Assembly: GCF_000328475.2 (NCBI RefSeq)
Contig: NC_026478.1
Coordinates: 310,001 to 374,000, forward strand
Direction: 5' to 3'
Source: Mycosarcoma maydis
Taxonomy: Eukaryota; Basidiomycota; Ustilaginomycetes; Ustilaginales
Length of the DNA stretch: 64,000 nucleotides
Of this stretch, positions 30,728 to 40,095 are shown piece by piece; positions within the stretch are counted from its first letter, which is position 1, and each line of letters begins with the position of its first letter. Both the position numbers and the translations under genes were made by a program. Below the pieces are notes generated by a model. That model ran no database searches. It had not been told where the DNA came from and saw only the letters and a program-made list of their open reading frames with translations.

Positions 30728-31721
30728 CTTTTAGCAAGTTCGTATTGAGTTGCTCGTGTTGAAGAGATTGTAGGTCTGGGAGCGGGAGTACGATGGGATG
30801 TTGCACAGGATGTGACTGCGCTTCGACTCAGAGACGATGGTCGTCGTGGAGCAAGAAGAAAGGGCAGAGGCACGCAAGGACTGGAAATGGCTTGTAGACA
30901 CGGTAACGAGAGACTTAAGAGACTGTTGCTATTTCCGATCCTTCCTCCATAGCACAGCTTACACGGAGAGAACGATGCGAACAGAGAAGACACTACAGAG
31001 CACACGTCGGACTTGAGGCGTGGGAATGCGATCTATGCAAGCGGAATCATCTTGACGTACAGGCCGTTTGGCTGCTTTGACGCCACGACAAGCAAAGCGC
31101 GCTCACTCGCTCATTCCAACAGCGTTCCACACTGACGTATGTCACAAAGCATGAGGCCTCGCACATGTCGCTGCGTGAAATCGCGTCCGAACACTGAACC
31201 CCATTCACGACTGGGCCCTGACTTGAAAATAGCAGCCTTTGCAAGTCCGAGTTCGTGAGTTTGGCCCGAGCGACGCCATCCGAATTGAGAATGCCGAGCT
31301 ATTGGCAGCGGCAGCGGGAGTGAGTGCATCCGTCATTTACGATTCTCACACTTTCAACCAAAGACTAGATACAGACTATAACTTAAGTTAGTTACTTACA
31401 GCTCACAACTGTGAAACTGTGACACAACACCACAGACAGGCCGCCAGAACTGTAATAGTTATGGCGCTACAGCACGCAGCTTTGTGAGTGACGAGAGAAA
31501 AAATCCACAACGGGCGGCCCCATTCCTCCACCTTTGGAGATGACGCCAAGTTGCATCAGTTTGTCGGAGAATTCGCAACAGGTCACGTGTCTTTCTCGCA
31601 CGGATGCAAGATTCGTGACTAGTTAGATGAAACACTGTGACTCGTGACTGGCAACATAGACTTGACTGAAGCTTAGATGACTATGCTCTCTGACCCGTGA
31701 CTGCACCTCGTCTTGGGCACG
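30728..31721. promoter_or_regulatory. Divergent intergenic region, LEA-like gene / NAT9
   Basis: About 1 kb between two divergent genes. It includes the element TTAAGTTAGTTA at 31383-31394. GTGACT/GTGACG sequences are repeated around 31480-31700, reminiscent of the heptamer family. No open frame is convincing. Confidence 0.45.
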
Positions 31722-32594
31722 ATGAAGATCAATCGCAATACAGTCCTGGTAGGGTGCAACGTGGCATTAGTACCCTACCGCAAGCAGCATGTGCCTCGCT
31801 ATCACGAATGGATGAAGGATCCGCTCATCCAGGAGCAGACCGCCTCCGAGCCGCTCTCGCTCGAGGAAGAATACGAGATGCAGCAGTCATGGGCGGTCGA
31901 CGAGGACAAGCTTACATTCATCATCCTTGCACTTCCCCAAGAGCATCATGACGCGTCAGATGTTGATACCATCGTTTCCCGGGGCAAGATGGTGGGTGAT
32001 GTCAACATTTTTTTCAATCAAAGGCATGAAGAAGAAGAGCAAGATCAAGGGGACCAGACGCGAGAGAAACAGTGTGGCTCGACGCACAGTGTCGTGTTCG
32101 ACGCAGAGTGCGAGATAATGATTGCAGGTGAGCTCACATTGTATCGGGCTTTGCGCCCGTTCATGACTCAAAAGCTGACGCCTGACTATCATGTTGCCCC
32201 TTCATCAGAACACAGTCACCGGCGCAAAGGGATAGCACGTCAAGCGTTACAAATGATGTTCTCGTTTGTCACATCACAACCCACCCCCAAAGCTCGTTCT
32301 CTCACAGAATTATCTCACGCCAGATCTGTGGACGTTAGCAGCGTAGATTCAGCTGCTGCGTCGTCCGTCAATAAACAGCACTGCACACTGCCGATTCCCT
32401 CCGATTGGCTCACCTGCAAGATTTCTCTGAGCAACAATGCCTCTATCAAGCTGTTCGAGTCGCTCGGCTTCGCCCGTCACACCATCAGCGAAGTTTGGCA
32501 AGAAGTCGAGATGCGCTTTTCCAGCACCGATGCGGCGCTTCGGCAGCAATGTGACAAAGCCATTCGCCAAATTCTCTTCTGGCAAGATGGCTGA
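31722..32594 (+). CDS. N-acetyltransferase 9-like protein (GNAT, NAT9 family)
   Basis: Exons 31722-32127 and 32209-32594 give 263 residues. The start shows the NAT9 pattern: MKINRNTVLVGCNVALVPYR, HVPRYHEWMKDPLIQEQTAS and EPLSLEEEYEMQQSW. Further on come GDVNIFF, AECEIMIA joined by splicing to EHSHRRKGIARQAL (the acetyl-CoA loop), and NNASIKLFESLGF near the end. The 81-nt intron (GTGAGC to ATCAG) is inferred because removal joins the strand IMIAE to the RRKGIA loop as in the family. Left in, it would add 27 residues without a stop. NAT9 proteins have been linked to microtubule stability in animals. The start is the ATG at 31722; upstream is a TTG. Confidence 0.85.
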   Translation: MKINRNTVLVGCNVALVPYRKQHVPRYHEWMKDPLIQEQTASEPLSLEEEYEMQQSWAVDEDKLTFIILALPQEHHDASDVDTIVSRGKMVGDVNIFFNQRHEEEEQDQGDQTREKQCGSTHSVVFDAECEIMIAGELTLYRALRPFMTQKLTPDYHVAPSSEHSHRRKGIARQALQMMFSFVTSQPTPKARSLTELSHARSVDVSSVDSAAASSVNKQHCTLPIPSDWLTCKISLSNNASIKLFESLGFARHTISEVWQEVEMRFSSTDAALRQQCDKAIRQILFWQDG

Positions 32595-32638
32595 ACAAGG
32601 ACACGGGTAATGATGTAAAAGTGATCGGTCTAGAGATG

Positions 32639-34801
32639 CTAGTGTACATGAGTCCATGCAGTTTGATGTGTGATGGCTGAGAGCTCTTCTGTTGTAAGAT
32701 CCAAGCCATGCTGTGCTCGAAGATGACGTCGCAGATCGTAGATGCGTTTGAAGCGATGCTCACACGTAGCGGTGACGCTGCTAGTTCCCAAAAGCTGGGT
32801 ATCAGACGTGGCTGGGGCTGTGTCGACAGCATCAGTCATAAACAGTTCAGGATCGATCATCTGTTTATCCAGCGCCGAGCAAATTTTTGACCAAGGACAC
32901 CCAAAGATGCGATTCCGGGTTGTGCGCCGTTTCTTAGGAGCAGGTTCACTGGCATCAACCGACAAACGTTGGGGAGACGCAGCCTCGTGAGGGCCGTTGT
33001 GGGAGGCCGAATAGCCTCGGCCGGTCAGGAGGTCAAGCAACCTTGGCTTGATCGCAGAAGAAGTAGAATTCGTTCCGTGCACAGACACTGCCTCTTTGTA
33101 TATCCCCTGGTCGTCTTCGGATGTTGTTGTCGTTGAAGATGTTTCCGACCCGCTGTCCTGGTGCGAATCGTCTTCGGCTTCATCAGAGTCCTTCCCCTCC
33201 ATCTGCTCGGGCTGTTCAGAGAGGGAGAACCTGAGTCTGCTACCACTATTGGCTCCCTCCTCCGGCGATAGATGCAGCCCGGTGCAGACTCTGCGATGGC
33301 GCGATGCAAGATGCTTGTGCGCAAACCTGCGGCCGCAATTGGAACATTCAAAAGGTCTCTCACCAAGATGTGCGCTTCGAATGTGAATAGACAAGGTGGA
33401 TTTGCGAGTATACACCTTGCTGCATCCGTTCCACGTGCACGCAAAGGCGGAAGGCAATGCTCGCACACTTGTGATTGAGGTCGCGATGCTTCTCAGACGA
33501 GCGGACCCTGTCTTTCCTGAGGATGACGAAACGACGCTGAGAGCGGGAGAGCTGAGGTCGCGGAACACACCGCCCCGTCGAGGTCGTGATGAATGAAGCT
33601 GAGCCGCTTTGCGAACGAGCTCTTCCTCTGTGAGTGGCGCAGATTGGACGAGCGTCGAGCTCAAACTTTCATCCCACGTCAGCAAGCGCTTTCCTTGCTG
33701 CGGCAATGTCTGCCCGTCTGTCTCGTGATGCGATGGGCATCCAATCTGAGTTGAGCTTCCCATATGTTGGCCTGATACGTGTGGCTGAGCATGATGCTCC
33801 TCCTCTTGTTCCGACATGGATGCATAGCTGTCGTCCGACATTTCTGCGCGTAGTCGATTGCGTTCAGACTCATGGCTGCCCTCGAGGAGTTTTGCTTCCA
33901 TCTCGAGTCGGAGTTTTCGTTCTTCGTGCCTACGATAGTGGGCTCTGAGATTGTCCTGGCGCTGAAACTGCTTCCCACACTCCGGCCAGGGGCATATCGG
34001 TGGGTGAGCTTGTTTCATATGCGCTTGCAGAGCGGACCAGGTGGGAAAAGTGTAAATGAAAGGTCCTGAACCTTGGCTATCGCCCTGTTGAGGCTGCGAG
34101 TGATCCATGGAGCAGGTGTATCGTCCGTCTTCGTGAGTACGAGAGTGTGTCTTGCGTTTCGAGTTCGCCGCAAAACGTTTGTTACAACCAGGAAAATGAC
34201 ACGCGAACGGCAGCGCCTGTGTGTCTGAGATTTGCATTTTCTCTTGGCCTTGCTCGATAGAAACGTCGACGCCTTGACATATCGGAGCAGAAGGTCCACT
34301 GTGATGTTCGCGGATGTGCTGACGGAGGTGTTTGCGTTTGTGAAACGACATTTCGCAGCCATCCTCGGTGCAGACGTAGTCATGAGCACATGACTCGATC
34401 GCGTCGGAAAAATGATCGTCGTGGCAGGCTCGTACGTGGTTCTTGAGCTGACTCGAGGTCCAGAACTTGAGTGTGCAGCCTTCATACTGACATGCAAACG
34501 GCTTTTCTGACGCATCTCGATGGCGACGTTGGTGTGCTTTTAGGTGCTCGTTCCTCATGTAACTGGCACCGCACCCTGGATGGTCGCACACGAATGGGCG
34601 CTCGCCTGTGTGACTTCGGATATGCTGAGCAAGCTTGGATGGTTTTGTGTAGCCCTTGCTGCATCCTTCATAAGGACAGACATATGATGGACCACCTTCT
34701 GGTCGGTTGCTAGGGCCAGGTTCCGTTACCCTGATAGGGGACGATGCAAGGGAATCCGGATCCGGATGCGGAAGACGATCGCCCTGTTCAGCCGTGATCA
34801 T
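32639..34801 (-). CDS. Transcription factor IIIA, C2H2 zinc-finger protein
   Basis: The 720-residue protein has five closely spaced C2H2 fingers from residue 40 (YVCPYEGCSKGYTKPSKLAQ and so on, linkers TGERPF and ASEKPF). A sixth is degenerate around CSMDHSQ and a seventh reads ICPWPECGKQFQRQ. After a long acidic/Ser-rich insert come two more (FACTWNGCSKVYTRKST, FECSNCGRRFAHKH). A last one is split, with FGCPWSKIC and a distant FKRIYDLRRHLRAQH. A total of nine to ten fingers with a long spacer before the last ones matches fungal TFIIIA, which binds the internal control region of 5S rRNA genes and recruits TFIIIC. A generic C2H2 regulator is the alternative. The ATG at 34801 opens the frame. 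The gene faces SNAPC3 across a 439-bp divergent promoter. Confidence 0.78.
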   Translation of the reverse strand: MITAEQGDRLPHPDPDSLASSPIRVTEPGPSNRPEGGPSYVCPYEGCSKGYTKPSKLAQHIRSHTGERPFVCDHPGCGASYMRNEHLKAHQRRHRDASEKPFACQYEGCTLKFWTSSQLKNHVRACHDDHFSDAIESCAHDYVCTEDGCEMSFHKRKHLRQHIREHHSGPSAPICQGVDVSIEQGQEKMQISDTQALPFACHFPGCNKRFAANSKRKTHSRTHEDGRYTCSMDHSQPQQGDSQGSGPFIYTFPTWSALQAHMKQAHPPICPWPECGKQFQRQDNLRAHYRRHEERKLRLEMEAKLLEGSHESERNRLRAEMSDDSYASMSEQEEEHHAQPHVSGQHMGSSTQIGCPSHHETDGQTLPQQGKRLLTWDESLSSTLVQSAPLTEEELVRKAAQLHSSRPRRGGVFRDLSSPALSVVSSSSGKTGSARLRSIATSITSVRALPSAFACTWNGCSKVYTRKSTLSIHIRSAHLGERPFECSNCGRRFAHKHLASRHRRVCTGLHLSPEEGANSGSRLRFSLSEQPEQMEGKDSDEAEDDSHQDSGSETSSTTTTSEDDQGIYKEAVSVHGTNSTSSAIKPRLLDLLTGRGYSASHNGPHEAASPQRLSVDASEPAPKKRRTTRNRIFGCPWSKICSALDKQMIDPELFMTDAVDTAPATSDTQLLGTSSVTATCEHRFKRIYDLRRHLRAQHGLDLTTEELSAITHQTAWTHVH

Positions 34802-35240
34802 GTCGAGCGATGCCGAGAGCCTGGACGCCTCATACCTTTAAGCTGCCTCTGACGACTTCTTCTGCCGAAGCAGGGCTTCTGATTGTCGCAAATGTGGATG
34901 GACGGATGGTGGTTTGAAGAAAGAGGTGAGGATGGCAAAGCCTGCAAGAAGAAATTGGACGCTTCGCTGTTGACCAAAATTACAAAAAAAATCAAAATCA
35001 AAATCCTGAGCGTGGAGAGGCGCCAAGTCTGTTTCTTAATGTGAATTTTACGTGCAGCTGGACCCTGAAAGTGTCATCAAAGTCAGCCAGATGATGCCTT
35101 GGACCAGGCCTTCCTTCGCCTTGAACAGACCGCGTTTCTTTTCCCTTTCCACCATCAACCATGACGTCTCTCACGTGAATCCTGGATAAGACCGGAATGC
35201 TGAAGTGCGGCGTTGCTGTCTTACTAGGACCATATTAGTC
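34802..35240. promoter_or_regulatory. Shared divergent promoter, TFIIIA / SNAPC3
   Basis: 439 bases separate the two ATGs. An A-rich run (about 34979-35005) sits in the middle, where a nucleosome-free region would be expected. No open frame competes. Confidence 0.5.
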
Positions 35241-37301
35241 ATGTCCAGAGCACGGCGCGGAACAGAGGCAAGCATCCCCATCGCGTCGGAACCTATCGTT
35301 CTACCACAACTCACGTTCGATCGTCGTAACAGCAAGATCAATCAGCTTCAGGCTTTGCGTCAGACTTTGAATCAAGCCGCAGGGCCGTCGACGATTGATT
35401 ATGAAGTTGAGCAGATCCGCGATGCGATCCAAGCTAAAACTTTGGACGAGCACTTTTCCACTGCCGTGCGGGAACGGTGGCAGACGTGGTCGCGCAATGC
35501 GAACCCGTTCCGCTCCGACTTAGCCTCGTCGGCTGCTTCCGAGCTCAGGTCGGCCGAGGAGGTAGTGTCAAATTCCTCTAGCCCGTCAGAGGACTCGACG
35601 ACGGAAGAGCCGGACGAGCAAGTGGCAGACGACTTACCAAACAAGAAGAAGCGCAAACGGGTCGTCCGTGCCAAGTCCACCAATAATCAAAACAACAAAT
35701 CCGAGGCCGACTTTGTAGAGACATGGGATTCGATCCGATCAGAGCGAGAAGCGCTTCTGGGAGAAATGGACGCAGCGCTCCCAAGTGCTTTTCGGTTCTC
35801 AGAGAGACAGCTCAAGGTGTACGCTCACCGGCTCAAGTCGAAATACATCAACTCGCTCGATCGACCGTTTCAAGTAAGAGACGTACACAGGTTGCTCCAT
35901 CAAACAAAGTTACCTGATTCTCCGTCGGACAGCAAAGCCTCTCAATCTGGGCTTTTCGCGTCGTTCGATGCCACGAGCACCCAAAGACAGCCCTGCGTGC
36001 TAACCATTTCCTTCTTCAGTAGTAGCATCGATGGGACAAAAGAAGATTTCGTCGCCCAAAAGGATGCTGACCCATACGTACCGGCAGATGATATGCATGG
36101 AGATAACACGAGGGATGACTATGTCAAACGCATTTGCGGCGATGGACTGGGAGGAATGAAGCGCGCACAAACTGTGGAACTGCTTTCCACACAAACCTTG
36201 TCGGATCTGCAATCTTCGCTCTGCTGCTGGTCCGATCAGCAGCCAGAACGTTATGGATGGCACGAGCGACTGCAACGGCACTTACACTCCAAGAACGACA
36301 AAGCAGGTGCACAAGCCAGCCGTGGCAGTGACGACGCGCAAGAATTTCACGACGTGCGCCATGCACGCTTCACGGGTAGGTGTAGGCAGACGGACGCAGC
36401 TCTGATCATCGAGAACAAGCTGTACACAAAGGGCACTCGACATGGCGATGCACCATACGAATCTGACTACGCTATGCTACTGGAACAGTGGAAAGAAGCC
36501 ACAGGCCACGCAGACGTCCAGGTTGGTTGGACTTCAAACGGTGGCGATCTCAGTCTGCGCCTCGATCGGCTTGAATTCATACGCACAGGTCAGCCGTATT
36601 GGCTGCTGCATCAGGGCGATTGTGTTCATTGTTTTGTCTTCGAGCAAGTTCGAGCGCTACGCCCGGGTGAAGAGATGGCGCTTCGCAAACGTCCTCCCGC
36701 TGAGACCAACGTTGAGAACGCTTCAGTCCGAACTACGTTTGTCCCCTTTCCTCGTATTACGTGGCTCTCCACTCCAACCATGCTTCGGTTTGCTGCTGAT
36801 CACAACCACAATTACGGTCTCGGTCATCATATTTTGCGATGGGAAGGCATGCTCGATCTTCCTCAAGCCTCCCAAAGCGTAACAGACAAGGCGGCAGGGG
36901 AGACAGGCTCGAGCCAAGGCGAGAATGACCATCAAAATCGATGGCAGATTGCCAATCTCAGGACTAGGCGTAAGGACGAAGGAATGCTCCGAAAAAAGCA
37001 GGGCAAATGTCTAGCGTGTTTGCTGCGAAAAGCACAAGTTGGCATTTTAGGGGGAGAATCGGTTCGCCTGCCTCTCGCGGCGATCAAGCCGGAAATGCAA
37101 GACAGCACACAAGACGAGCCAGCTGTCAATGGTTTGGATGATCACCTTACGTCAATTTGCACATCATGCGCTGCCCTCCTAGGTCTTCCGACAAGATCAC
37201 CATCTACGGAAACGGCAGCTGAGACTTGTGTCGAGCTCGACTGGGAGCGGATCGCTACAATGGATTCTCATTCGGGATGGACCATTTTTCCCCTGTATTG
37301 A
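35241..37301 (+). CDS. snRNA-activating protein complex subunit 3 (SNAPC3/SNAP50) homologue
   Basis: The 686-residue intronless protein contains, in its second half, the SNAPC3 core: FTGRCRQTDAALIIENKLYT, YAMLLEQWKEA, RLEFIRTGQPYWLLHQGDCVH (the family hallmark is a HQGDCEH sequence), then FPRITWLS. A C-terminal zinc module follows with CLACLLRKAQ and ICTSCAALL. SNAPC3 is the DNA-binding subunit of the complex that recognises the proximal element of snRNA promoters for RNA polymerases II and III. The N-terminal half is charged, with a KKKRKRVV nuclear signal. Ascomycete yeasts lack an obvious SNAPc, so this is a notable conserved gene. The ATG at 35241 is used; the open frame begins 12 codons upstream at a non-ATG codon. 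Confidence 0.82.
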   Translation: MSRARRGTEASIPIASEPIVLPQLTFDRRNSKINQLQALRQTLNQAAGPSTIDYEVEQIRDAIQAKTLDEHFSTAVRERWQTWSRNANPFRSDLASSAASELRSAEEVVSNSSSPSEDSTTEEPDEQVADDLPNKKKRKRVVRAKSTNNQNNKSEADFVETWDSIRSEREALLGEMDAALPSAFRFSERQLKVYAHRLKSKYINSLDRPFQVRDVHRLLHQTKLPDSPSDSKASQSGLFASFDATSTQRQPCVLTISFFSSSIDGTKEDFVAQKDADPYVPADDMHGDNTRDDYVKRICGDGLGGMKRAQTVELLSTQTLSDLQSSLCCWSDQQPERYGWHERLQRHLHSKNDKAGAQASRGSDDAQEFHDVRHARFTGRCRQTDAALIIENKLYTKGTRHGDAPYESDYAMLLEQWKEATGHADVQVGWTSNGGDLSLRLDRLEFIRTGQPYWLLHQGDCVHCFVFEQVRALRPGEEMALRKRPPAETNVENASVRTTFVPFPRITWLSTPTMLRFAADHNHNYGLGHHILRWEGMLDLPQASQSVTDKAAGETGSSQGENDHQNRWQIANLRTRRKDEGMLRKKQGKCLACLLRKAQVGILGGESVRLPLAAIKPEMQDSTQDEPAVNGLDDHLTSICTSCAALLGLPTRSPSTETAAETCVELDWERIATMDSHSGWTIFPLY

Positions 37302-37637
37302 AGCGCGGCTGCAAGGTAGGTGGTACGCACGCATCACACTGAATGTCACAATCAGCGTGCGCTTTAGGATGCGCTTTAGGAACTAAGAGTGGTGTCGACT
37401 GTCAGAGGAGGAACAATGGAACAAGCGAGCACATCTAAATGCAGGATCAGTTCGAAAAACAGGAGCAAGAGGAATGGTGTTTGTATAGCCATCGAAAGAG
37501 GATGCGAGGGATTGATTATCGTACAAAGACTGTTGGTGCAGAGTGACGCGCAGGTTGTCGGTTCGAGCGTACAGTGACTCCTTGAACCGCCAGAAGCCAT
37601 GCTTGCGCATGAAGTTTTGGATGAAAGTGTCGATCGC
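37302..37637. other. Short convergent intergenic region
   Basis: These 336 bases lie between the 3' ends of SNAPC3 and TUF1 and should carry both sets of 3' end signals. Small open frames on both strands are shadows. No repeat is seen apart from a short duplicated GCGCTTTAGGA at about 37360-37381. Confidence 0.55.
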
Positions 37638-39050
37638 TTAGGCGTGAATCTTGGTCACGATACCGGTACCGACGGTCTTACCACCTTCACGGAGGGTGAA
37701 TCGCGAACCCTCCTCAAGGGCAATGTCGTGAACGAGCTCACCGTCGAGCTCGACATTGTCACCGGGCATGACCATCTTCTCGTCGGCGTCCTCGGTTCCG
37801 GGAGGGTGAGTGAGCGAAACAGTGACATCGGCGGTTCGGATAAAGAGCTGAGGTCGGTAGTTGTTCATGAAGGGGGTGTATCGACCGCCCTCCTCCTTCT
37901 TGAGAATGTAGACCTGAGCACGGAACTTCTTGACAGGCTTGATAGAGCCTGGGATGACCATGACCTGACCACGCTTGACCTGCTCTCGCTTGACACCACG
38001 CAGCAAGGCACCCATGTTGTCACCGGCCATACCCTGGTCGAGCTGCTTGTGGAACATTTCGATACCAGTAAGGGTGGTCTTGAAGGTGTTGCCGAGACCG
38101 AGGATCTCAACTTCGGCACCCTTCTGGATGGTACCACGCTCAACACGACCGGTGACGACAGTGCCACGACCGGGGATAGAGAAGACGTCCTCGACGGGCA
38201 TGAGGAAAGGCTTCTCGAGATCACGAGGGGGAAGGTCGAGCCACTTGTCGGTCTCTTCCATGAGCTTAAGGATAGCCTGTTGGCCGACTTCGGGGTCACG
38301 GCTCTCAAGGGCCGCAAGGGCTGAGCCAGAGACGAAGGGAGTGTTTTCGCCGTCAAAGCCGTAGGTGGAGAGAAGATCGCGCATCTCCATCTCGACAAGC
38401 TCGAGCATCTCTGGGTCGTCGATCTGGTCGACCTTGTTGATGAAGACGACAAGCTTCTTGATACCGACTTGCTTGGCGAGCAAAAGATGCTCACGCGTTT
38501 GAGGCATCTGGCCATCGGGGGCCGAGACGACGATGATGGCACCGTCCATCTGAGCGGCACCGGTAATCATGTTACGAATGTAATCGGCGTGACCGGGGCA
38601 GTCGACGTGGGCGTAGTGGCGGTTGCCCGTCTCGTACTCGACGTGGGCGGTGGAGATGGTAATACCACGAGCGCGCTCTTCAGGCGCCTTGTCAATGGAG
38701 GCATAGTCGATGAATTTGCCGGTGCCCTGAGCCTCGTGGAGGGTCTTTGTGATGGCGGCGGTGAGAGTAGTCTTTCCGTGATCGACGTGGCCAATGGTAC
38801 CGATGTTCATGTGCGGCTTGGTACGTTCGAACTTGCCCGACTCAGCAGCATAAGTTCGCACCTGCGAGGCGATGGCGATGCGGGGAAGGGGAGCAGCGCA
38901 TACTCGAGCACGGCCTGCGAGGGTGGAGGCAGGGTTGGTGGAAGGGCGAGTAACAAAGGTGCGGGCAGCAGCGGGAGCGGCGGCAACCACCTTGTTGGTG
39001 GCCAGCGGCCTGACGACGAAGCGAGAAGCCTGAGTTCGGAGGAGGCTCAT
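37638..39050 (-). CDS. TUF1: Mitochondrial translation elongation factor Tu
   Basis: The 470-residue protein has a 70-residue Arg/Ala-rich mitochondrial presequence and then a complete EF-Tu: [11 protein letters not shown] (P-loop), [14 protein letters not shown] (switch 1), [20 protein letters not shown] (switch 2), NKVD and GSALAAL for guanine binding. Domains 2 and 3 ([26 protein letters not shown], ending [14 protein letters not shown]) follow. It delivers aminoacyl-tRNA to the mitochondrial ribosome. The ATG at 39050 starts [16 protein letters not shown], typical of a targeting peptide. Codon bias is very strong (C-ending codons), as for a highly expressed gene. There is no intron. A C-rich strand repeat lies 50-90 bases upstream. 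Confidence 0.97.
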   Translation of the reverse strand: MSLLRTQASRFVVRPLATNKVVAAAPAAARTFVTRPSTNPASTLAGRARVCAAPLPRIAIASQVRTYAAESGKFERTKPHMNIGTIGHVDHGKTTLTAAITKTLHEAQGTGKFIDYASIDKAPEERARGITISTAHVEYETGNRHYAHVDCPGHADYIRNMITGAAQMDGAIIVVSAPDGQMPQTREHLLLAKQVGIKKLVVFINKVDQIDDPEMLELVEMEMRDLLSTYGFDGENTPFVSGSALAALESRDPEVGQQAILKLMEETDKWLDLPPRDLEKPFLMPVEDVFSIPGRGTVVTGRVERGTIQKGAEVEILGLGNTFKTTLTGIEMFHKQLDQGMAGDNMGALLRGVKREQVKRGQVMVIPGSIKPVKKFRAQVYILKKEEGGRYTPFMNNYRPQLFIRTADVTVSLTHPPGTEDADEKMVMPGDNVELDGELVHDIALEEGSRFTLREGGKTVGTGIVTKIHA

Positions 39051-39101
39051 CTTGAATGCTGATAGGCCAGATCAAGAACAGAAAGAATTGACAATGAAAA
39101 G

Positions 39102-39138
39102 GTGGAAGGGGTGGAAGGGGTGGAAGGGGCGGAAGGAA
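39102..39138. repeat. Nine-base G-rich tandem repeat upstream of TUF1
   Basis: The unit GTGGAAGGG occurs three times perfectly, followed by a GCGGAAGGA copy. On the TUF1 sense strand it reads as CCCTTCCAC units. The G-rich strand has four or more runs of G and could form a quadruplex. It lies 52-88 bases upstream of the ATG, within the likely leader or core promoter. Confidence 0.85.
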
Positions 39139-39659
39139 GGAGAGCGTTCTGAATCGGGATTACAATCTTCCGTTGCTGGCTGCCTGACACGAACGTTTTG
39201 GAAGAATTGGCCGTGCTTGCCGAAAAAGTCGTGAGTTTCCAGCTTCAAGCCTCACAGCCTGTGACAGACAGCCACGAGCAGCAGCCCTTTCGCTTGTCCT
39301 GTTTGCCCCCGCGTTCCGAATCATTTTCGCAGCTTTCAGCCCTTTCCGACTACAAGGTAGGTCTCGTGTCTTGCCATGCTCCTCACGATATGTGTGAGCT
39401 TCATAGCTTGAAGCCATGAGTCTCTTGGCACATTACATCTGTCTTGTGCTAAAAAGAAACACGCAATGTTCTTACCTTGTCGCAGATATCAGCCAGGCAA
39501 CTAATCTGAGAATTGCCTACGTTGTCACTTGGTCATCGTCGTGAGATTATCCAATCACAATTTTTTGGTTAGGACCTGGGATGTTAGCGGGAGAAGAAGT
39601 TTGGATTTCCTTTTGATCGCCTCTCCTCTTGCCTATTCGTGATTGTTCTGATTTCTTTT

Positions 39660-39697
39660 CGTTTTTTTTTTCTTTTTTTTTTCTATTTTTTCGAAGA
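39660..39697 (+). promoter_or_regulatory. Polypyrimidine tract upstream of SPT5
   Basis: A run made almost only of T with a few C and one A spans 39660-39690. Such tracts exclude nucleosomes and often mark fungal core promoters; that role is inference from position about 400 bases before the SPT5 ATG. Confidence 0.4.
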
Positions 39698-40095
39698 CTT
39701 CTTTTGTAAATTTGGGCTGATCGCCGATGCATCTCGATTTTGCACAGAGATCTTATTCGCGAGGCACAAGCTTCAACTTGTGACACATGAGCTGCGCTTC
39801 TGCGCGCTCGACGAACCGATCATCTCAACCCAGCGCATTATCAACCCGTCCACAATTCTCCGTCGTAACTTCCTCACCTGCTACTTCGCTCCGGCTTGTT
39901 GATTCATCCTCTGCACCACGCACGACCTTGGCACGAACAACAGCTCTTTGGCAAGACTGGCCGATCGCTTTCTGTCCTTCTATTCATCCCCTGCTCTCGA
40001 ACAAAGCTCAACTTAAATTTCTCCATCTTTGGCACTCAGGTCTTGACCCTCTTCTTCTCGGCCAGGCGCCCGAGCTTGAGCCACGACACTTCACG

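Larger units (their letters stand above)
39051..40095. promoter_or_regulatory. Divergent intergenic region, TUF1 / SPT5
   Basis: About 1 kb. On the left is a nine-base repeat at 39102-39138; on the right a polypyrimidine/T-rich tract at 39660-39697. The SPT5 frame stays open leftwards to 39787, but the extra residues lack family similarity. This region is read as two promoters and leaders. Confidence 0.5.

Noticed and set aside
28331..30748. An 805-codon open frame on the plus strand
   Set aside because: It is the antisense of the LEA-like gene. The 120-bp repeat keeps any frame open once one unit is open, and the Leu/Gly/Arg-rich product lacks a sensible start or domain.
37540..37575. A GGTTCGAGC sequence resembling a tRNA B-box
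   Set aside because: No matching A-box or acceptor-stem pairing was found around it.
37865..38560. Long shifted frame inside TUF1
   Set aside because: Ser/Arg-rich shadow of a highly biased gene; TUF1 itself is beyond doubt.
39787..40095. Upstream 103-codon extension of SPT5
   Set aside because: Ser/Arg/Leu-rich without similarity; the ATG at 40096 fits the usual start before the acidic domain.
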